Shown piece by piece: positions 47,202 to 58,243 of a DNA stretch of 64,000 nucleotides; the first letter of the stretch is position 1, and each line of letters starts with the position of its first letter. The stretch comes from Lycium barbarum. Taxonomy: Eukaryota; Streptophyta; Magnoliopsida; Solanales; Solanaceae. Both the position numbers and the translations under genes were made by a program. The stretch covers positions 120,846,124-120,910,123 of the forward strand of contig NC_083347.1 of NCBI RefSeq assembly GCF_019175385.1. The letters are read 5' to 3'. The notes below the pieces were generated by a model. The model did no database searches and was not told where the DNA came from. It was given only the letters and a program-made list of their open reading frames with translations.

Positions 47202-47647
47202 TGTCTAATTTTTTTAAAGTCTTACAAACTGAATTAATCAAATTCGTTTTTTGTCAATCTATCTCATAATATCCATTCACTAGCTCAAGACTGCTAAAAT
47301 TTTGTATCTCCTTTTTGTAAGCGAGAACGAGTTTCTTATAACTTAACATCTTTGGCTAGATGCGTCTCATCCACAATTGCATAGTTGTAGAGAAGAATTA
47401 ATTGGTGCCTCCACTTGGGATCCACGAGTACAGAGAGACTATTTGGAGCATCCCTTTCTTAAGCTGGCGGATTTGGCAAAAGATTCCCCCTTGTAGTTTG
47501 TGGCTTCTGTAAAGGATCAGTTTATTCATTTACCCTTAAGATTTTGCATATGTATTTTTCACAAAATTCCTTCTCTTGTAACAATAATAGGTGTCGTCGT
47601 AAGGCCAACAGAGGGACATCATAAGAAGAGGATAGAAAAATACATAT

Positions 47648-47971
47648 ATCAAGAAGCCTTCATTGTTGGCGGTGATCTGAAAGTCTTCCGTATATCAAGA
47701 GATCTTTTTCTTCGGTGACGATCCATAAGTCTTCCCTATATCAAGAAGCCTTCCCCACAGGTGGTGATCAAGAAGTCTTCCATATATTAATAGAAGTCTT
47801 CATCTCTGTCAGTGATCCAAAAGTCTTCCGTATATCAAGAAATCTTCCTCTCCGGTGGTGATTCATTAGTCTTTTATATATCAAGAAGTCTTCCTCTCAA
47901 GTGGTGATAAAAAGTCTTCATAAATCAAGAAGCCTTTCTCTCAAGTGGTGAGTCGCAAGTGTTCCATACTT
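47648..47971 (+). repeat. 46 bp minisatellite, about 7 copies
   Basis: Tandem units of about 46 bp of the form ATCAAGAAGxCTTCxxxx, then GGTGGTGATxxxxAAGTCTTC and CxTAT, starting at 47648, 47694, 47740 and so on. Units differ by point changes and small indels. No coding frame persists through all units. Confidence 0.75.
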
Positions 47972-48159
47972 CACGTTCGTGATCAAAGCCTAACTCCACA
48001 TTCATGGTCAAATTCAAGAAACAAGTTTAGTCCATCAATTCAAGATTGAGTCGACGGTCGTGAGTAGAAGAATCAGAGGACTACTTCTTTTGATTTAAGA
48101 AAGTCTAAATATTGTTATCTGCATAATTTATTGAAATACAAATATTATTGTTTGCTATA

Positions 48160-48353
48160 CCCCCTGCATCTCAATTTATGTGATACAGTTTGACTCGACA
48201 CAGAGTTTAAGAAAGAAAAACTTCTCAAACTTGTGGTCTAACAAGCCATAGATATTAAAAGGGGAAATTTTAAGTTAACTTATTTCTAAATATAGAAATG
48301 TATCATCATTTTTAAGAAAAACTAAAAAAAAAAAAAGTATATCACATAGGGAG
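48160..48353. mobile_element. Stowaway-like MITE, degraded right end
   Basis: Left end CCCCCTGCATCTCAATTTAT after TA; right end ...ATATCACATAGGGAG before TA, missing part of the inverted repeat. Same family as 42565-42803. Confidence 0.55.
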
Positions 48354-48536
48354 TACTATTCTTATTATCTTTAATTTTCAAATGCAAAATTTAGTTCTAC
48401 ACTCATTAATCGGGACATACGAATTGTGCCGAAAATAATTCATGCAAACAAAAGTGTGTTCAATCAGAAAGTACATTAAAATAGTTGATATATATCATGT
48501 GAAAATTAAAATATGATGTGTAGCATTAGTGTTTTC

Positions 48537-48700
48537 AGAGACGTATTCCGGGCGAGCCCCGGGGCGGGTGTATCAAAAATGCTCCAGGGCGCAAATAAAA
48601 GGCGTAGATCCATAGGGCCTACTCCCCAGGATTTGGGGAGTAAGTCCCGGGCGCAAAAGCGTAAGCCCCGGGCTTAAAGGCATATGCCCCCGGCGTTAAC
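48537..48700 (+). repeat. GC-rich repeat of GGGCGCAAA/AGCCCCGGGC units
   Basis: A GC-rich island in AT-rich DNA built from units such as CCCCGGGCGCAAAAGCGTAA and GGGCTTAAAGGCATATGCCC. It contains partial palindromes. No gene; an unidentified repeat. Confidence 0.45.
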
Positions 48701-49024
48701 TTTGATTTTTATTGTTTTAAAATTATTTTTGCTATAAATTATGATCTTTATCATTGGTATAATGATAATTATATTTTATGTTATCATGTTTTCATGTTGT
48801 AGTGATTTTTCTAAAATATACAAATAAAGAAGTTATTTTTCGGGGTTTTTACAATGCAAATTCAAAAACTTCATTGTGATTTTGCTTGGATTATCAGGTG
48901 GTGCTCGTAAAATGACATTTTTCAATTTGCGAACCAAACACCTCAAATATTAAAAAAAGCACTTTTGGCCTCAAGACCGCTAGGCCAAACAGGCTCTAAG
49001 TCATGTGATTAGCTACTAGTAACA

Positions 49025-49286
49025 CTCCCTCCGTTCACTTTTACTTGTCCACTTTGAACTTTTCACGCTATTTAAGAACTAATAAATGAAGTGCATAATT
49101 TACCAATGTGCCCATATTAATTAGTGCATATTCTTATTGGATTTGAATAATAATTTGAAGTGAGTAATTAATACTATGGGTAAAACAGGAAAAATAAAAT
49201 TATCTTCTCTTGATATGCTAAAAGTGACAAGTAAAAGTGAAAATATATTTTTAGAATATTGGACAAATAAAAGTGAACGGAGGGAG
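49025..49286. mobile_element. MITE with 26 bp inverted ends
   Basis: The left end CTCCCTCCGTTCACTTTTAC and the right end GTGAACGGAGGGAG agree over 26 bp with one mismatch. TA follows the right end; the left flank is CA. 262 bp, inside the CACTA element and just upstream of its transposase. Confidence 0.8.
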
Positions 49287-49384
49287 TATAATATAAGAAT
49301 TAAAAAAAAATGCAAAAATACCACATATCAAAAACGAAAGAAGTCATTTAAATTCTACAGTGTCCAAAGAAAAAAGGAAAAGTT

Positions 49385-49592
49385 ACAACGATGCGCCAAA
49401 ACCCTCAACCCCAATTAGATAGACTCCGCGCCATTATTTCAGTTTCAACCCACGATCACAGTTCACAATTCCATTACTGATATGTAAATCCTTTCCATGG
49501 TTTTTCTCAATTAAAACATAATCTCAAGCTAGGGTCTCCCCAAATTCATCTGTGCTCTTGGATTCTCAATTGCACAATCTATTTGGCTAAGT
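49385..49592 (+). other. Possible 5' untranslated exon of the CACTA transposase
   Basis: Ends CTAAGTG|GTAAGTATTC, a good donor site. A matching acceptor TTTACAG lies at about 50131-50137, just before the transposase ATG. Inferred from splice sites only. Confidence 0.4.
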
Positions 49593-49924
49593 GGTAAGTA
49601 TTCTTTATCAATCTTACTTTTCCCTTGTTTGTTTGATTCGATCAATCCTCTGCTGATATGCTACATTTTTTTGGCTAATTATATAGGTTGTAGTTTATGG
49701 GTTAGGTTGTGTTTTCAAATCCCCTTGATAAAGGTAAATTATCTAAGATAGTTGTGAAGTGGGCTCAAGAGTTCTTTTAGGTCTACTGTTTTCGAACCCC
49801 CTGTTGCATAACACTTCATTTTGAAGCTTGTGCTCATAATAACTGGATTTGTTGTTGAACATTTACTCTGATCTTTGGTTACCAAATCAAAATAGGTTCT
49901 ACACTAACTTACTTATTTAGATAC

Positions 49925-49950
49925 ATTATATATATATATATATATATATC
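49925..49950. repeat. (TA)n microsatellite
   Basis: About 12 TA units in the putative intron before the transposase. Confidence 0.8.
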
Positions 49951-50157
49951 GTCGTAGAATAAAACTTTTGATTCATAGTATGTCCCAATAGGAGTTATTT
50001 TATGAAGTTTTGATTAAACTAAGCTACATAAAGAAAAAGAAAAGAAGCAAGATACTACTGCAAAAGAAAAGAAGTCTTGATACTTAGTTGTAAATTTGTA
50101 TAAATTATAATACTCTTTACTCTTCTTATATTTACAGAAAGAAGGATTGTAAGGAAA

Positions 50158-51245
50158 ATGAGTTCAAATTGTCAATGGATGTACAAAAGGTTATCTGGAG
50201 GTCTATATCATCCAGAATTTGTAACGGGTGTACAACAATTTATTAAGTTTGCCATGAATCATCCGGAAGGGAGGGATGGTGAGAGACTAAGGTGCCCATG
50301 TAACTGAAAGAAATGTTAGAATAGAAACTTTGAAAATGTTCATACAATCCATGCACATTTATTGAGCGATGGTTTTAAACCGGACTATCATGTATGGTAC
50401 TTGCATGGAGAAAATGAGGTTAGAGGAAATATAGATCAACATGAAAGGATGCACAACTGGGATCATATAATGAATAACCCACCGGTGAATGTTGGTGCAT
50501 TTGATGAGCCTGGACCATCTACTTCACATCATAAAATGGTCCATGAGGCTGCTGGTACCTCATTCGATCAGCAAAACCATACACTGGTTATAATGTCAAT
50601 GGCTATAAATTTCACACTAAAACCGCAGTTCTTCTAGAGCATCTAATAACAGCGGCGTATGCATAAAAGGAACCAACTACAGTGCAGATGACTATGACTA
50701 CTATAGTGTGCTTACTGATATCCTTGAATTGGAGTACAAGGGTAGTACTCGATAAAGAGAACTGTTTTATTAAGTGTGAATGGTTTGATCCCACACCAAA
50801 AGTAGGAATGAAGATTCACCCGCAATATAAACTTGTGGATGTCTACCATCGAAGGAAATTAAAAAAGTATGAACCATTTGTTTTGGCAATGCAAGCGGCT
50901 CAAGTTTATTATGCCACTTATCCTAGCTTACGATGTGATAAGACTGACTGGTGGGGTGTGTGCAAAACAAAATCTCGGGGTATTGTGGATATGCCCCCAT
51001 CTTCTTCACAATCACCTCCGGCTGATGTTGTAGAGCCATTCCAATTTGATGAAGATGGTTTAACATTTGATGTGGTACCCGACAATGAAACTATTGTGCG
51101 GAATGATCCAAATGGCGAATTCATAAACTTAAGAGACGATGATGATGATTTAGATGATGAGGTAGAAATTCATGATGAATCTGAATTAGATGAAGATGGT
51201 GATAATGAGGATGAAGAGGCATATGATGCAAGTGGCAGTGAATAG
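50158..51245 (+). pseudogene. CACTA transposase, internally deleted (Transpos_assoc plus DUF4216)
   Basis: ATG 50158 starts MSSNCQWMYKRLSGGLYHPE, the transposase-associated domain of TnpD/TNP2 proteins. Two stops (TGA and TAG) fall in RCPCN*KKC*NRNF, normally RCPCxxC. The reading continues VHTIHAHLLSDGFKPDYHVW to about 50480. Near 50585 it passes directly to NVNGYKFHT and GTNYSADDYDYYSVLTDI, then FIKCEWFDPTPKVGM and PFVLAMQAAQVYYATYPSL, which is DUF4216. It ends in an acidic tail (DDDDDLDDEVEIHD). The central catalytic Transposase_21 domain (several hundred residues in full-length proteins) is absent, and there are two frame changes. It cannot be an active transposase. Confidence 0.85.
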
Positions 51246-51677
51246 AGTCAAAATGCTCCAATCTCTTCAAATAAGAGTTAGAGTGATTGAAACATAGTCT
51301 GTAAGTTATATCTATTACTATTGGATTTTATATTTCTTGCCGGTAAAGTTCTTGTATTTTAGATCTCGCCGCTTTTATATTTCGTTGTGACCAACTTAAG
51401 TATTTGTATTTAATAGTTTTCAGGTTGTCTGTTTGAAAAGTCATCCCTCACTCTCATCTTTATCAGAGAAGTAGTTGATTCTAGAACTACATTTAGAAAT
51501 AGTGTTTATATATTTATCTTCCATGTCTGGATTAACACATGAATTCCTTTAGTTTTTAGAGCCACCTTGTTATTTGGGTGATATATTAATTAATTACTTA
51601 CTCGTTATAATTAGACCAGATCATGATTCATTAATTATGTTATTTCTTCATCTACTTGTAGCTTTGAAGTTGCAGAT

Positions 51678-51947
51678 ATGGCACCTAGGAGAGGTGGACC
51701 AGGTAGATATTTTAAAAAAGAGGAATGCAAATCCACTGACATCTCCTCCTATGTGGAGTCCGCACCTAATCAAGCACCACTATAACCTGAATCGTTGGAC
51801 TAGAAACGCCACAATCAGTCGCAACAGTCAATAGATTTGTACCATCATCATCTTCCGGGCTTGATACACATGAAGATGAAATTAGATCAAGAAGTTCTTC
51901 AAAAACAAATGATGGTACTTGTATCCTAATTGAATTCATCCTTGGAG
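51678..51947 (+). pseudogene. TnpA-like gene, first recognisable exon
   Basis: ATG 51678 opens MAPRRGGPGRYFKKEECKST and, after a frameshift near 51785, VNRFVPSSSSGLDTHEDEIR. It ends at a GTAAGAG donor at 51948. In CACTA elements the second gene commonly starts MAPRRG and encodes the subterminal-repeat-binding protein. A coiled-coil exon at 55453-55723 would complete it, with FIE exons lying between. Confidence 0.5.
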
Positions 51948-53166
51948 GGTAAGAGTACAAGTACCATGCCATTTACATTTTTTTAGTTCATTTTTGTTTC
52001 ATGCTTATATTATGAGTATCATTGCATCTTTGGAGGGAACTTCTTATTTTTTTTTCAATATGGTAGAACACTGTTTTGCAGATCAATATATGCTCATGAA
52101 GTGGTCTCGTATAGGGGATACCTTTTTATTATATTTTATATGAAGTAAGGTTGGTAGGTGTTCAAAGAATGAGGTTCTGATATGAAATTTACGATTAAGT
52201 TTGAAAATGTGATACTAGTTTCTTTTTGAACTCTAACATGAAGAAATCCATAGTAGAAATCCATATTCTCATCCCAGATCATTTTTTGTTAGGCGACTTC
52301 ACGTACCCTTTGTCATTAAATGAGCAAGGGCTTCGACTAAAATATCCTAAACTCGCACCCCATTGACATATTTTGATTTTTTTTTTCAGTTTGTCATAAT
52401 CATTATTTCACCAACTAAATCCTAGTTCATAGCAGCATCTGGTAACTTATTGGTTTTCCGGTATCCTCTTTCTGAATAGGAAAAGATGCGCAAAAAGTTG
52501 ATGGATTTAACTTATATGTAATGACGTCCACTATCATTGTGTTTTAACTTGTTGTAGCAAGTAACTTGCCTTAATATTTTGCTTATTGTGTTATCTTTTA
52601 CATGATTTGATAGTAAAAATTATTATGTTCATTACTTATTGAAGCCTGGAGCCAAGTAATAAAGTAGCTTGGGCAGTCACAAAAATCTTAGATGAGAAAC
52701 TGGACCACGGTCATAATTAGTCCATTAATCCAGAGACAAAGGACTTCTAATGGGAGGATATTAAGGTGATACTAATTATTATTTCGTGGTTTCTTCTAGC
52801 AAACTTGAATTTACTATTATATAACTGTCCATGCCAAAGATAATAATTTTCAGAATTGGGTATAAACTGTAAATCTTGTACCATCTCTTCACATTGCGGA
52901 GTTATGCTATTATATATCTTGTCGCATTTCTTATCAAACCTGAGAGTTATGCATGATGGTAAATTTTTATTGGTGAAGTTTAAATTTAGAATTTGGACAG
53001 GTGCATGCTCCTGTAAATGTGGTGTCTTTTCTTGGTCTAGATATGTCATCTGAGAGTTGTTAAAAAATACAGAACTGAAAAAAGATGACAGTAACAGAAG
53101 AATCAGACTGCTAGCATCAGTATACATTTCTACTTATAAGTTTTTAACTTTTTGCTGGTTTGTCAG

Positions 53167-55288
53167 GTTACTGTATACCAATGTCTCGAAGATGGTGTTA
53201 TTGCTGTGCTGCAGTCTTATATCGATGAAGACGTAAGAAGTTGCAAGTACTCAGTTGTTGCATTTGAACTTTACATATGTCATCTCGTATGCTTAAAAAG
53301 CTTTTGGCCTTTTCCATGTGCTTTGTTGATCAGAAAGATGAATCATTTGACACTGTAAGTTGGGCTTGCAATATTGATGGGAGTCTATTAGTAGTGGCTG
53401 GATAAAGAAATCGAATTCTTCGCGTTATTGATGCTGGCAATGAGAAGATACACAAGGTCTTGTACATGAAATCTTTCATTCACACTTTACATGGTTAAAC
53501 AAAAGTAACTGCTTCTTTAGTTATAAAAAATGAATATCTGCAAATGAGTTCGTAACATCCATCTAATTAATCTTTATCTGAACACTAAAGTATTTCCTTT
53601 ATTCCATGATCTGGTCCATCTTAGTTCCTCATGATATGCGCACGTTAAGTTTCCCGTAGTGATTCGTTCCATGTTAAGTTGTATTAACAATACAAACTTG
53701 AAAGATAAAGGTGCTCTTAAAACTAGTTACATGTTAACTTAATAGCATTTGTCTATTCACCTTCGTTAATCTACTTGTTTATGATTGAACAGAGCTTTGT
53801 TGGGCATGGAGACTCAATAAACGAAATTAGGACGCAAGCCTTGAAACCATCTCTTGTAGTATCTGCCAGCAAAGTATGTTCCTTAAGTATCCTTCTCTTT
53901 CTTTCTTAACCCTTCCTCAAAAGGGAAAATTGCATTTTCCTCTAAAATGTGAAGAAATTTTTTCAACTGTTGCAAGATGTATGTAGAGCATCAATCAATT
54001 TTGCATCTATTTCACATGGCATATTTTAATTATCACGAATATTCCAGGATGAATCCGTTCGCTTGTGGAATGTCCATACTGGAATATGCATTTTGGTATG
54101 TGCTGGTGCTGGGGGTCACCAAAATGAATTACTTAGTGTGGTAAGTTACTCTGTTAGCTGTGGCGGCCTACTCTAACGATGGAGCTGGTGTTGTCAACAA
54201 TACTGGGAACTAGGATTTTGAGCTTATCCGCTGGTCTGTGATGGTTGTAGGACTTCCATCCTTCTGATATATATCACAGTGCTAGCTGTGGAATGGATAA
54301 CACTATGAAGATCTGGTCAATGAAAGGTAAAATTCGTAACACTTTCCGTTTTACATAGATTGTTGAAGACATATGATATACAACTAACTGACTATGTATC
54401 ATCATCTACTAAAACTTTGGAGAAGAGAAAAAAGGGTGTGATCTCTATAGGAGCAACTTGTAATTGCTCATGTTCTCAAGGCTTCTCCAGAACCTTTGGG
54501 ATGATGTTAATGTTGTGCTTACTATATGACTTTACCTTTTTGGATTTGGTGACTTGTCACCTATATACAGTGAACCTGAGACGACTACCTGGACGTGTTG
54601 AAACTAATGACTTGCACCCAATCTACTACATGGAATACATTAATGTATTAGCAAATATTGCTATGAGGATATCTTTGTCCTCGGTTACGAGTTTTGAAAT
54701 GAAGCCAATAAAGACAAAGATCCAATTGCAGTTATAAATGCACCAACTACCGAGAAGGAAATATGAGCCAGCATGCAGTTATATAGACATTCACATATTC
54801 TGGTGTTGACAATGCTTGTTATCTAGACTGCTTTACTACCCTATTTATAGTCACGCATATCAGCAAATATTGTACTGTTATTACTGGTAGGAGGATGTAG
54901 TGTTGGCTGTGGATCATATTTCTATTGTATCATCTATTCCATTGGTGCTCAGTGGTTACACAAGTTTGAAAAAATAAGATGAAGTAACATCAATTTGAGC
55001 TGACATTTCTTTTCTGATGAACTTCTTGTGTTGCAGAGTTCTGGACATATGTAGAGAAATCATTTACTTGGATGGACCTTCCTTCCAAGTTCGCCACAAA
55101 ATATGTTCAGTTTCCAGTGAGTATTGTCTTGTTGCTTCTCTCCTTCCCTGCCTTTTTCCTTCTGAAACTTCGGTTGGAAATTTTTCCTTGCTGTAAAATC
55201 CTTTTCACCCTTTCAGATATTCATAGCTTCAGTCCATAACAACTACGTTGACTGTAACAGATGGCCTGGTGATTTCATCTTGTCCAAG
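53167..55288 (+). pseudogene. FIE: Captured FIE (Polycomb ESC homolog) gene fragment, 7 exons
   Basis: Seven exons with intact GT/AG sites: 53167-53232, 53334-53456, 53793-53873, 54048-54140, 54251-54326, 55037-55116 and 55217-55288. Joined, they stay in one frame: YQCLEDGVIAVLQSYIDED; KDESFDTVSWAC; IHKSFVGHGDSINEIRTQAL; SKDESVRLWNVHTGICILV; DFHPSDIYHSASCGMDNTMK; EFWTYVEKSFTWMDLPSKF; HNNYVDCNRWPGDFILSK. These are the WD40 blades of FERTILIZATION-INDEPENDENT ENDOSPERM, the plant ESC/EED homolog of the PRC2 complex that deposits H3K27 methylation. One nonsense codon, TAA at 53403-53405, interrupts exon 2 of the set (VVAG*RNRILRVID). The first and last exons of FIE are missing. Retained introns mean DNA-level capture. 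It lies in sense orientation in the TnpA-like intron. Confidence 0.85.
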
Positions 55289-55452
55289 GTGAATGGATTG
55301 ACGTGCTTACTACTAAGTTATTTCTTTTTTCCAATTGTTCTGCTATGTGAACCTATCAAAAAACTGTTCTGCTGTATGAATTCTTGGTTGGCATTAGTTC
55401 CTTTCCTTGGAGATATGTACTATTCTGAATTCGGAGAGGGGGATTCAGACTA

Positions 55453-55723
55453 ACATCTAGACTTTGATGCTCGAGTGCAAGAATCTGTTGGACATCGTTT
55501 TCAAGAAATGAAGCATGAGATAAGAGAAGATATCAGACAAGAAATAAGGGAAAAAATGCGACAAGTATTGCATGTAGAAATGAGACATGAAGTGCAACAA
55601 GAGGTGCAAGAGCAAGTTAATCAGATACTTCAAGCACATTGTTCGGGCATCATAGTTCGCTTACCTTCACCTCCTTCTGGTAGACCTGACACGTCCTCGA
55701 ATAATGAAACAAGTCATATTTAG
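55453..55723 (+). pseudogene. TnpA-like gene, C-terminal coiled-coil exon
   Basis: Reads DFDARVQESVGHRFQEMKHE, then IREDIRQEIREKMRQVLHVE and HEVQQEVQEQVNQILQAHC, a highly charged heptad-like helix, ending in a Pro/Ser tail and TAG at 55721-55723. Typical of the C-terminal helix of CACTA TnpA-like proteins. Whether it is still spliced to 51678-51947 cannot be told. Confidence 0.55.
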
Positions 55724-55879
55724 ATTAATTTTAGATTGTTTTATGTTAGACACACTTTGGATTGTTTCTTCAACTCTATGATAGATGTTATTATTCATGA
55801 AATAAGTAAATGTTTTTTTTTTGGATTTGTTTTACTGCTTTCAGATTTTTCAAAGCTTTATATTAATATAAATATTAAT

Positions 55880-56545
55880 CCTTTGGTTAGTAATATTTAC
55901 CAACAAATTAACGATCAGTTAATAAATTTGCTGACGGTTAGTAACAAAAAAATTTGTTGTTACTAATATTACTAACCAATTACTAACGTAATTTAGAAAA
56001 CTAAATAATCGTTCTTGCTAACGTTTCGAAAATTCGTTGGTAAATTACCAACATAACTTTTCTGTAACTAAAATTTCTAACCAATTATCAATGTGTCTTG
56101 AAAATTTTACTATCGGACTTGCCAACCAAATTATTATCCATTAGTACAGTTGCTAACGGAATACCAACAACATTTCTTTTTTGTTACTATAGTTACCAAC
56201 AAATTACCTACGCAATTGAATGATGAAAAATCAAATTTACTAACTCCATTTCTATTAGTTAGTAAAGGTACTAACGATATACCAACCGAAAAATGGTTAG
56301 TGAATTTACCAACGAAAATTTCAGGGCCAAGCTTCAAAAATTAGCAACAACATCTTTGGGTGTTTACCAACCAATTTTTAGTTGGTAATTTTACTAACAA
56401 ATTAAAATTGGTTGGCAAAATTTACCATCGAGCCTTTTAGCAACGGATCAATATCAGTTGGTATTCAGTTGGTAACTCAATTTGCCAACCGATTTGATCA
56501 ATTTACCAACGGAATTTTTTGTTGGTAATCAGGGTTTCTTTTGTA
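55880..56545 (-). repeat. Right subterminal repeat array of the CACTA element
   Basis: Dense TTACCAACxAA and GTTGGTAATTT copies in both orientations, mirroring 45840-46600, up to the terminal TTTGTAGTG. Confidence 0.8.
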
Positions 56546-56548
56546 GTG

Positions 56549-56981
56549 ATGAAAACCATAGTAAATGCTTTGTTTATAAATAGTTTATTGAAAATATTTG
56601 ACTTTTCAAAATGATAGAGCATTCATGGATTTCTACCCCTTTTCTTAAGTCTAACCATCATAGATCGTTAAGTATTTGAAGAGACTAAAAGTGTTGATTT
56701 CGACAAGCTTAGATAACTAAAATTGCTTAGAATTATATTTAAGGGAATGTTTTAAACTTATGCCCAAAGAAAAAGGACAACATTTAGGGTGTGTTTGATA
56801 TAATGGAAAATGTTTTCTTGTGTTTGGTACGCAAGTTGGAAATGTCATTTTAAGAGCATTTGCATATATTCAAAGCCAAACCACTGTGAAGTTTTCGAAT
56901 TCAGAGTACAACTTTTGGTGGCGGGGTATATGGGTTGGGAAGTGGGGTATGCTGCCGGGTTTGTTGGGGGGAGGAGGAGTG
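56549..56981. other. Spacer right of the CACTA element
   Basis: No gene. It contains the start of a repeat of the type GTGTGTTTGATATAATGGAAAATG (about 56790-56813), whose mirror-like partner GGAAAACGTTTTCCAG lies at about 57743-57760. Confidence 0.4.
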
Positions 56982-57250
56982 GTGTTGGAGTAAGAAAAAA
57001 TTTCATTTTTATAAAAATAAAAAATATATAAAATAGAAAATTCGTGGGGTGTGTAAAAAACCCAAAAGATAATAAATTTTAAATACTTTTTTAAAAAAAA
57101 ATGAACTTTTTGGAGGGTGGAGGGGGTCGCGGGACGGGGGTGGGGCGTGGGTTGGGTGGTGGTAGTGGGGGTAAGAATTTTTTCCATGGTTTATAAAATT
57201 TTATAAAAGTAAAATAAAATATATAGAAAAAATAATTAGAGGGAACGGGG
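56982..57250 (+). repeat. G-rich block, copy 1
   Basis: About 270 bp repeated at 58244-58515: AGTAAGAAAA...TTTCAT, AT-rich text, then many G tracts (GGGTGGAGGGGGTCGCGGGA), then TTTATAAAATTTTATAAAAG. The plus strand has enough G3+ runs for several G-quadruplexes. Confidence 0.75.
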
Positions 57251-58243
57251 TGGGGTAAGGTAGGATGGGTGGTTTGGGGTGGTGGGTGGAGTTTTAGATA
57301 TTTTACAATATTTGGAGGTCTTAAATTGAATATACACATCTGTTCATGAAAAGGCATGACTATTCTGAAAAGTCATTTCTCAAATCTATAAATATAAGGA
57401 CACTGCAAAAGTAGCATATAAAAAAATCTGCAGGTATAATACGGGCTTTGTTTTATCCTAAAGGAAATTGTTTGTATCTATATATATATATGGACAATAT
57501 CTGTTTAAGAAAGGTCGATTTTTCACGTCTTAAAGTCATTATCTTCTTTGGTTATATTTACCTATTTTTCTAACATGGACTGGGAGTGGTGGGGGGAGAC
57601 GTTAGGTGGTGGGGAGGGTAGGTTGGGTTTGTGGGTGTGGGTGTGGGGGGAGGAGTTGGAGGTGGTGGTGGGGCGTATAGGGGTGGGTTGGAGAATGCGT
57701 TAATGTGTTTTTATTAATCCGGAAAATGTCTCAAAAATTTTGTGGAAAACGTTTTCCAGAGAAGCAAAAGATAGGGGACCACAAAAAAGGGGGGGGGGGG
57801 GAGCAAAGGGTCATATATACCCCTATACTATCCCGAAATAATTGTGCATATCTCGCGTTTGCTTTTTTGATGATATATACCCCCGTCGTTAGCGTTTTGA
57901 TCATATATATATATCCCTCCGTTTAAATGGCTCCGTTCCCTCGGACATGTGGCCCCATCTTAAATGCCCAACCATATTTTTTTTTTAATTTAATCTGATT
58001 TCCAAACACAAAACAAAACAAAACCAAAAAAAATGAAAATTAGAAAGTCTAATCTCTAGCGAAGCTCCACCACCGGCATCCGACGCCTCTAACGGTATAT
58101 CCATGGATCCAAAATTAAACCCACTTTGAAATCTGCCCCATCTTATCAACCCTACAAGGTTCAGTCCATTCTCACCATAGTCAACAAAATGATGGCCAAA
58201 AAAAAAAGCAAAATGGTGAAAATTTTGTTAGAATCAATTTTGT
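57251..58243. other. Spacer between G-rich blocks
   Basis: No gene supported. It holds another G-rich stretch (57581-57692) with GGTGGTGGGG and GTGGGTGTGGG repeats, a run of about 12 G at 57790-57801, and a repeat related to the GGGTCATATATACCCC family (57805-57930). Confidence 0.5.

Larger units (their letters stand above)
45829..56548 (+). mobile_element. CACTA (En/Spm) DNA transposon carrying captured FIE exons
   Basis: Starts CACTACAAGAAAAATCCG and ends ...TTTCTTTTGTAGTG, so the ends are inverted CACTACAA[G/A]A-type repeats. Both ends carry about 0.7 kb of dense subterminal repeats built on TTGGTAA/TTACCAA. Inside are a transposase gene with the CACTA-specific N-terminal domain and DUF4216 (50158-51245), a TnpA-like gene (51678-55723), and host-derived FIE exons (53167-55288). 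The 3 bp target duplication is not exact: ATG follows the right end, while ATG plus one extra C precedes the left end. The catalytic TNP2 part is deleted, so this copy is non-autonomous. Confidence 0.85.

Noticed and set aside
47648..47971. CRISPR-like array
   Set aside because: Contiguous tandem repeats without unique spacers, in plant nuclear DNA. It is a minisatellite.
52747..53127. 126-codon minus-strand frame between TnpA-like and FIE exons
   Set aside because: The sequence fits intron DNA of the captured gene, with no recognisable domain and low-complexity leader-like text.
57091..57357. Pro-rich minus-strand proteins opposite the G-rich blocks
   Set aside because: The Pro/Thr-rich text is only the complement of G tracts, and the frames are not conserved between the two repeat copies.
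57790..57801. Homopolymer G run as a functional site
   Set aside because: Such runs (also 32642-32657) are prone to slippage and sequencing error. Noted only as low complexity.
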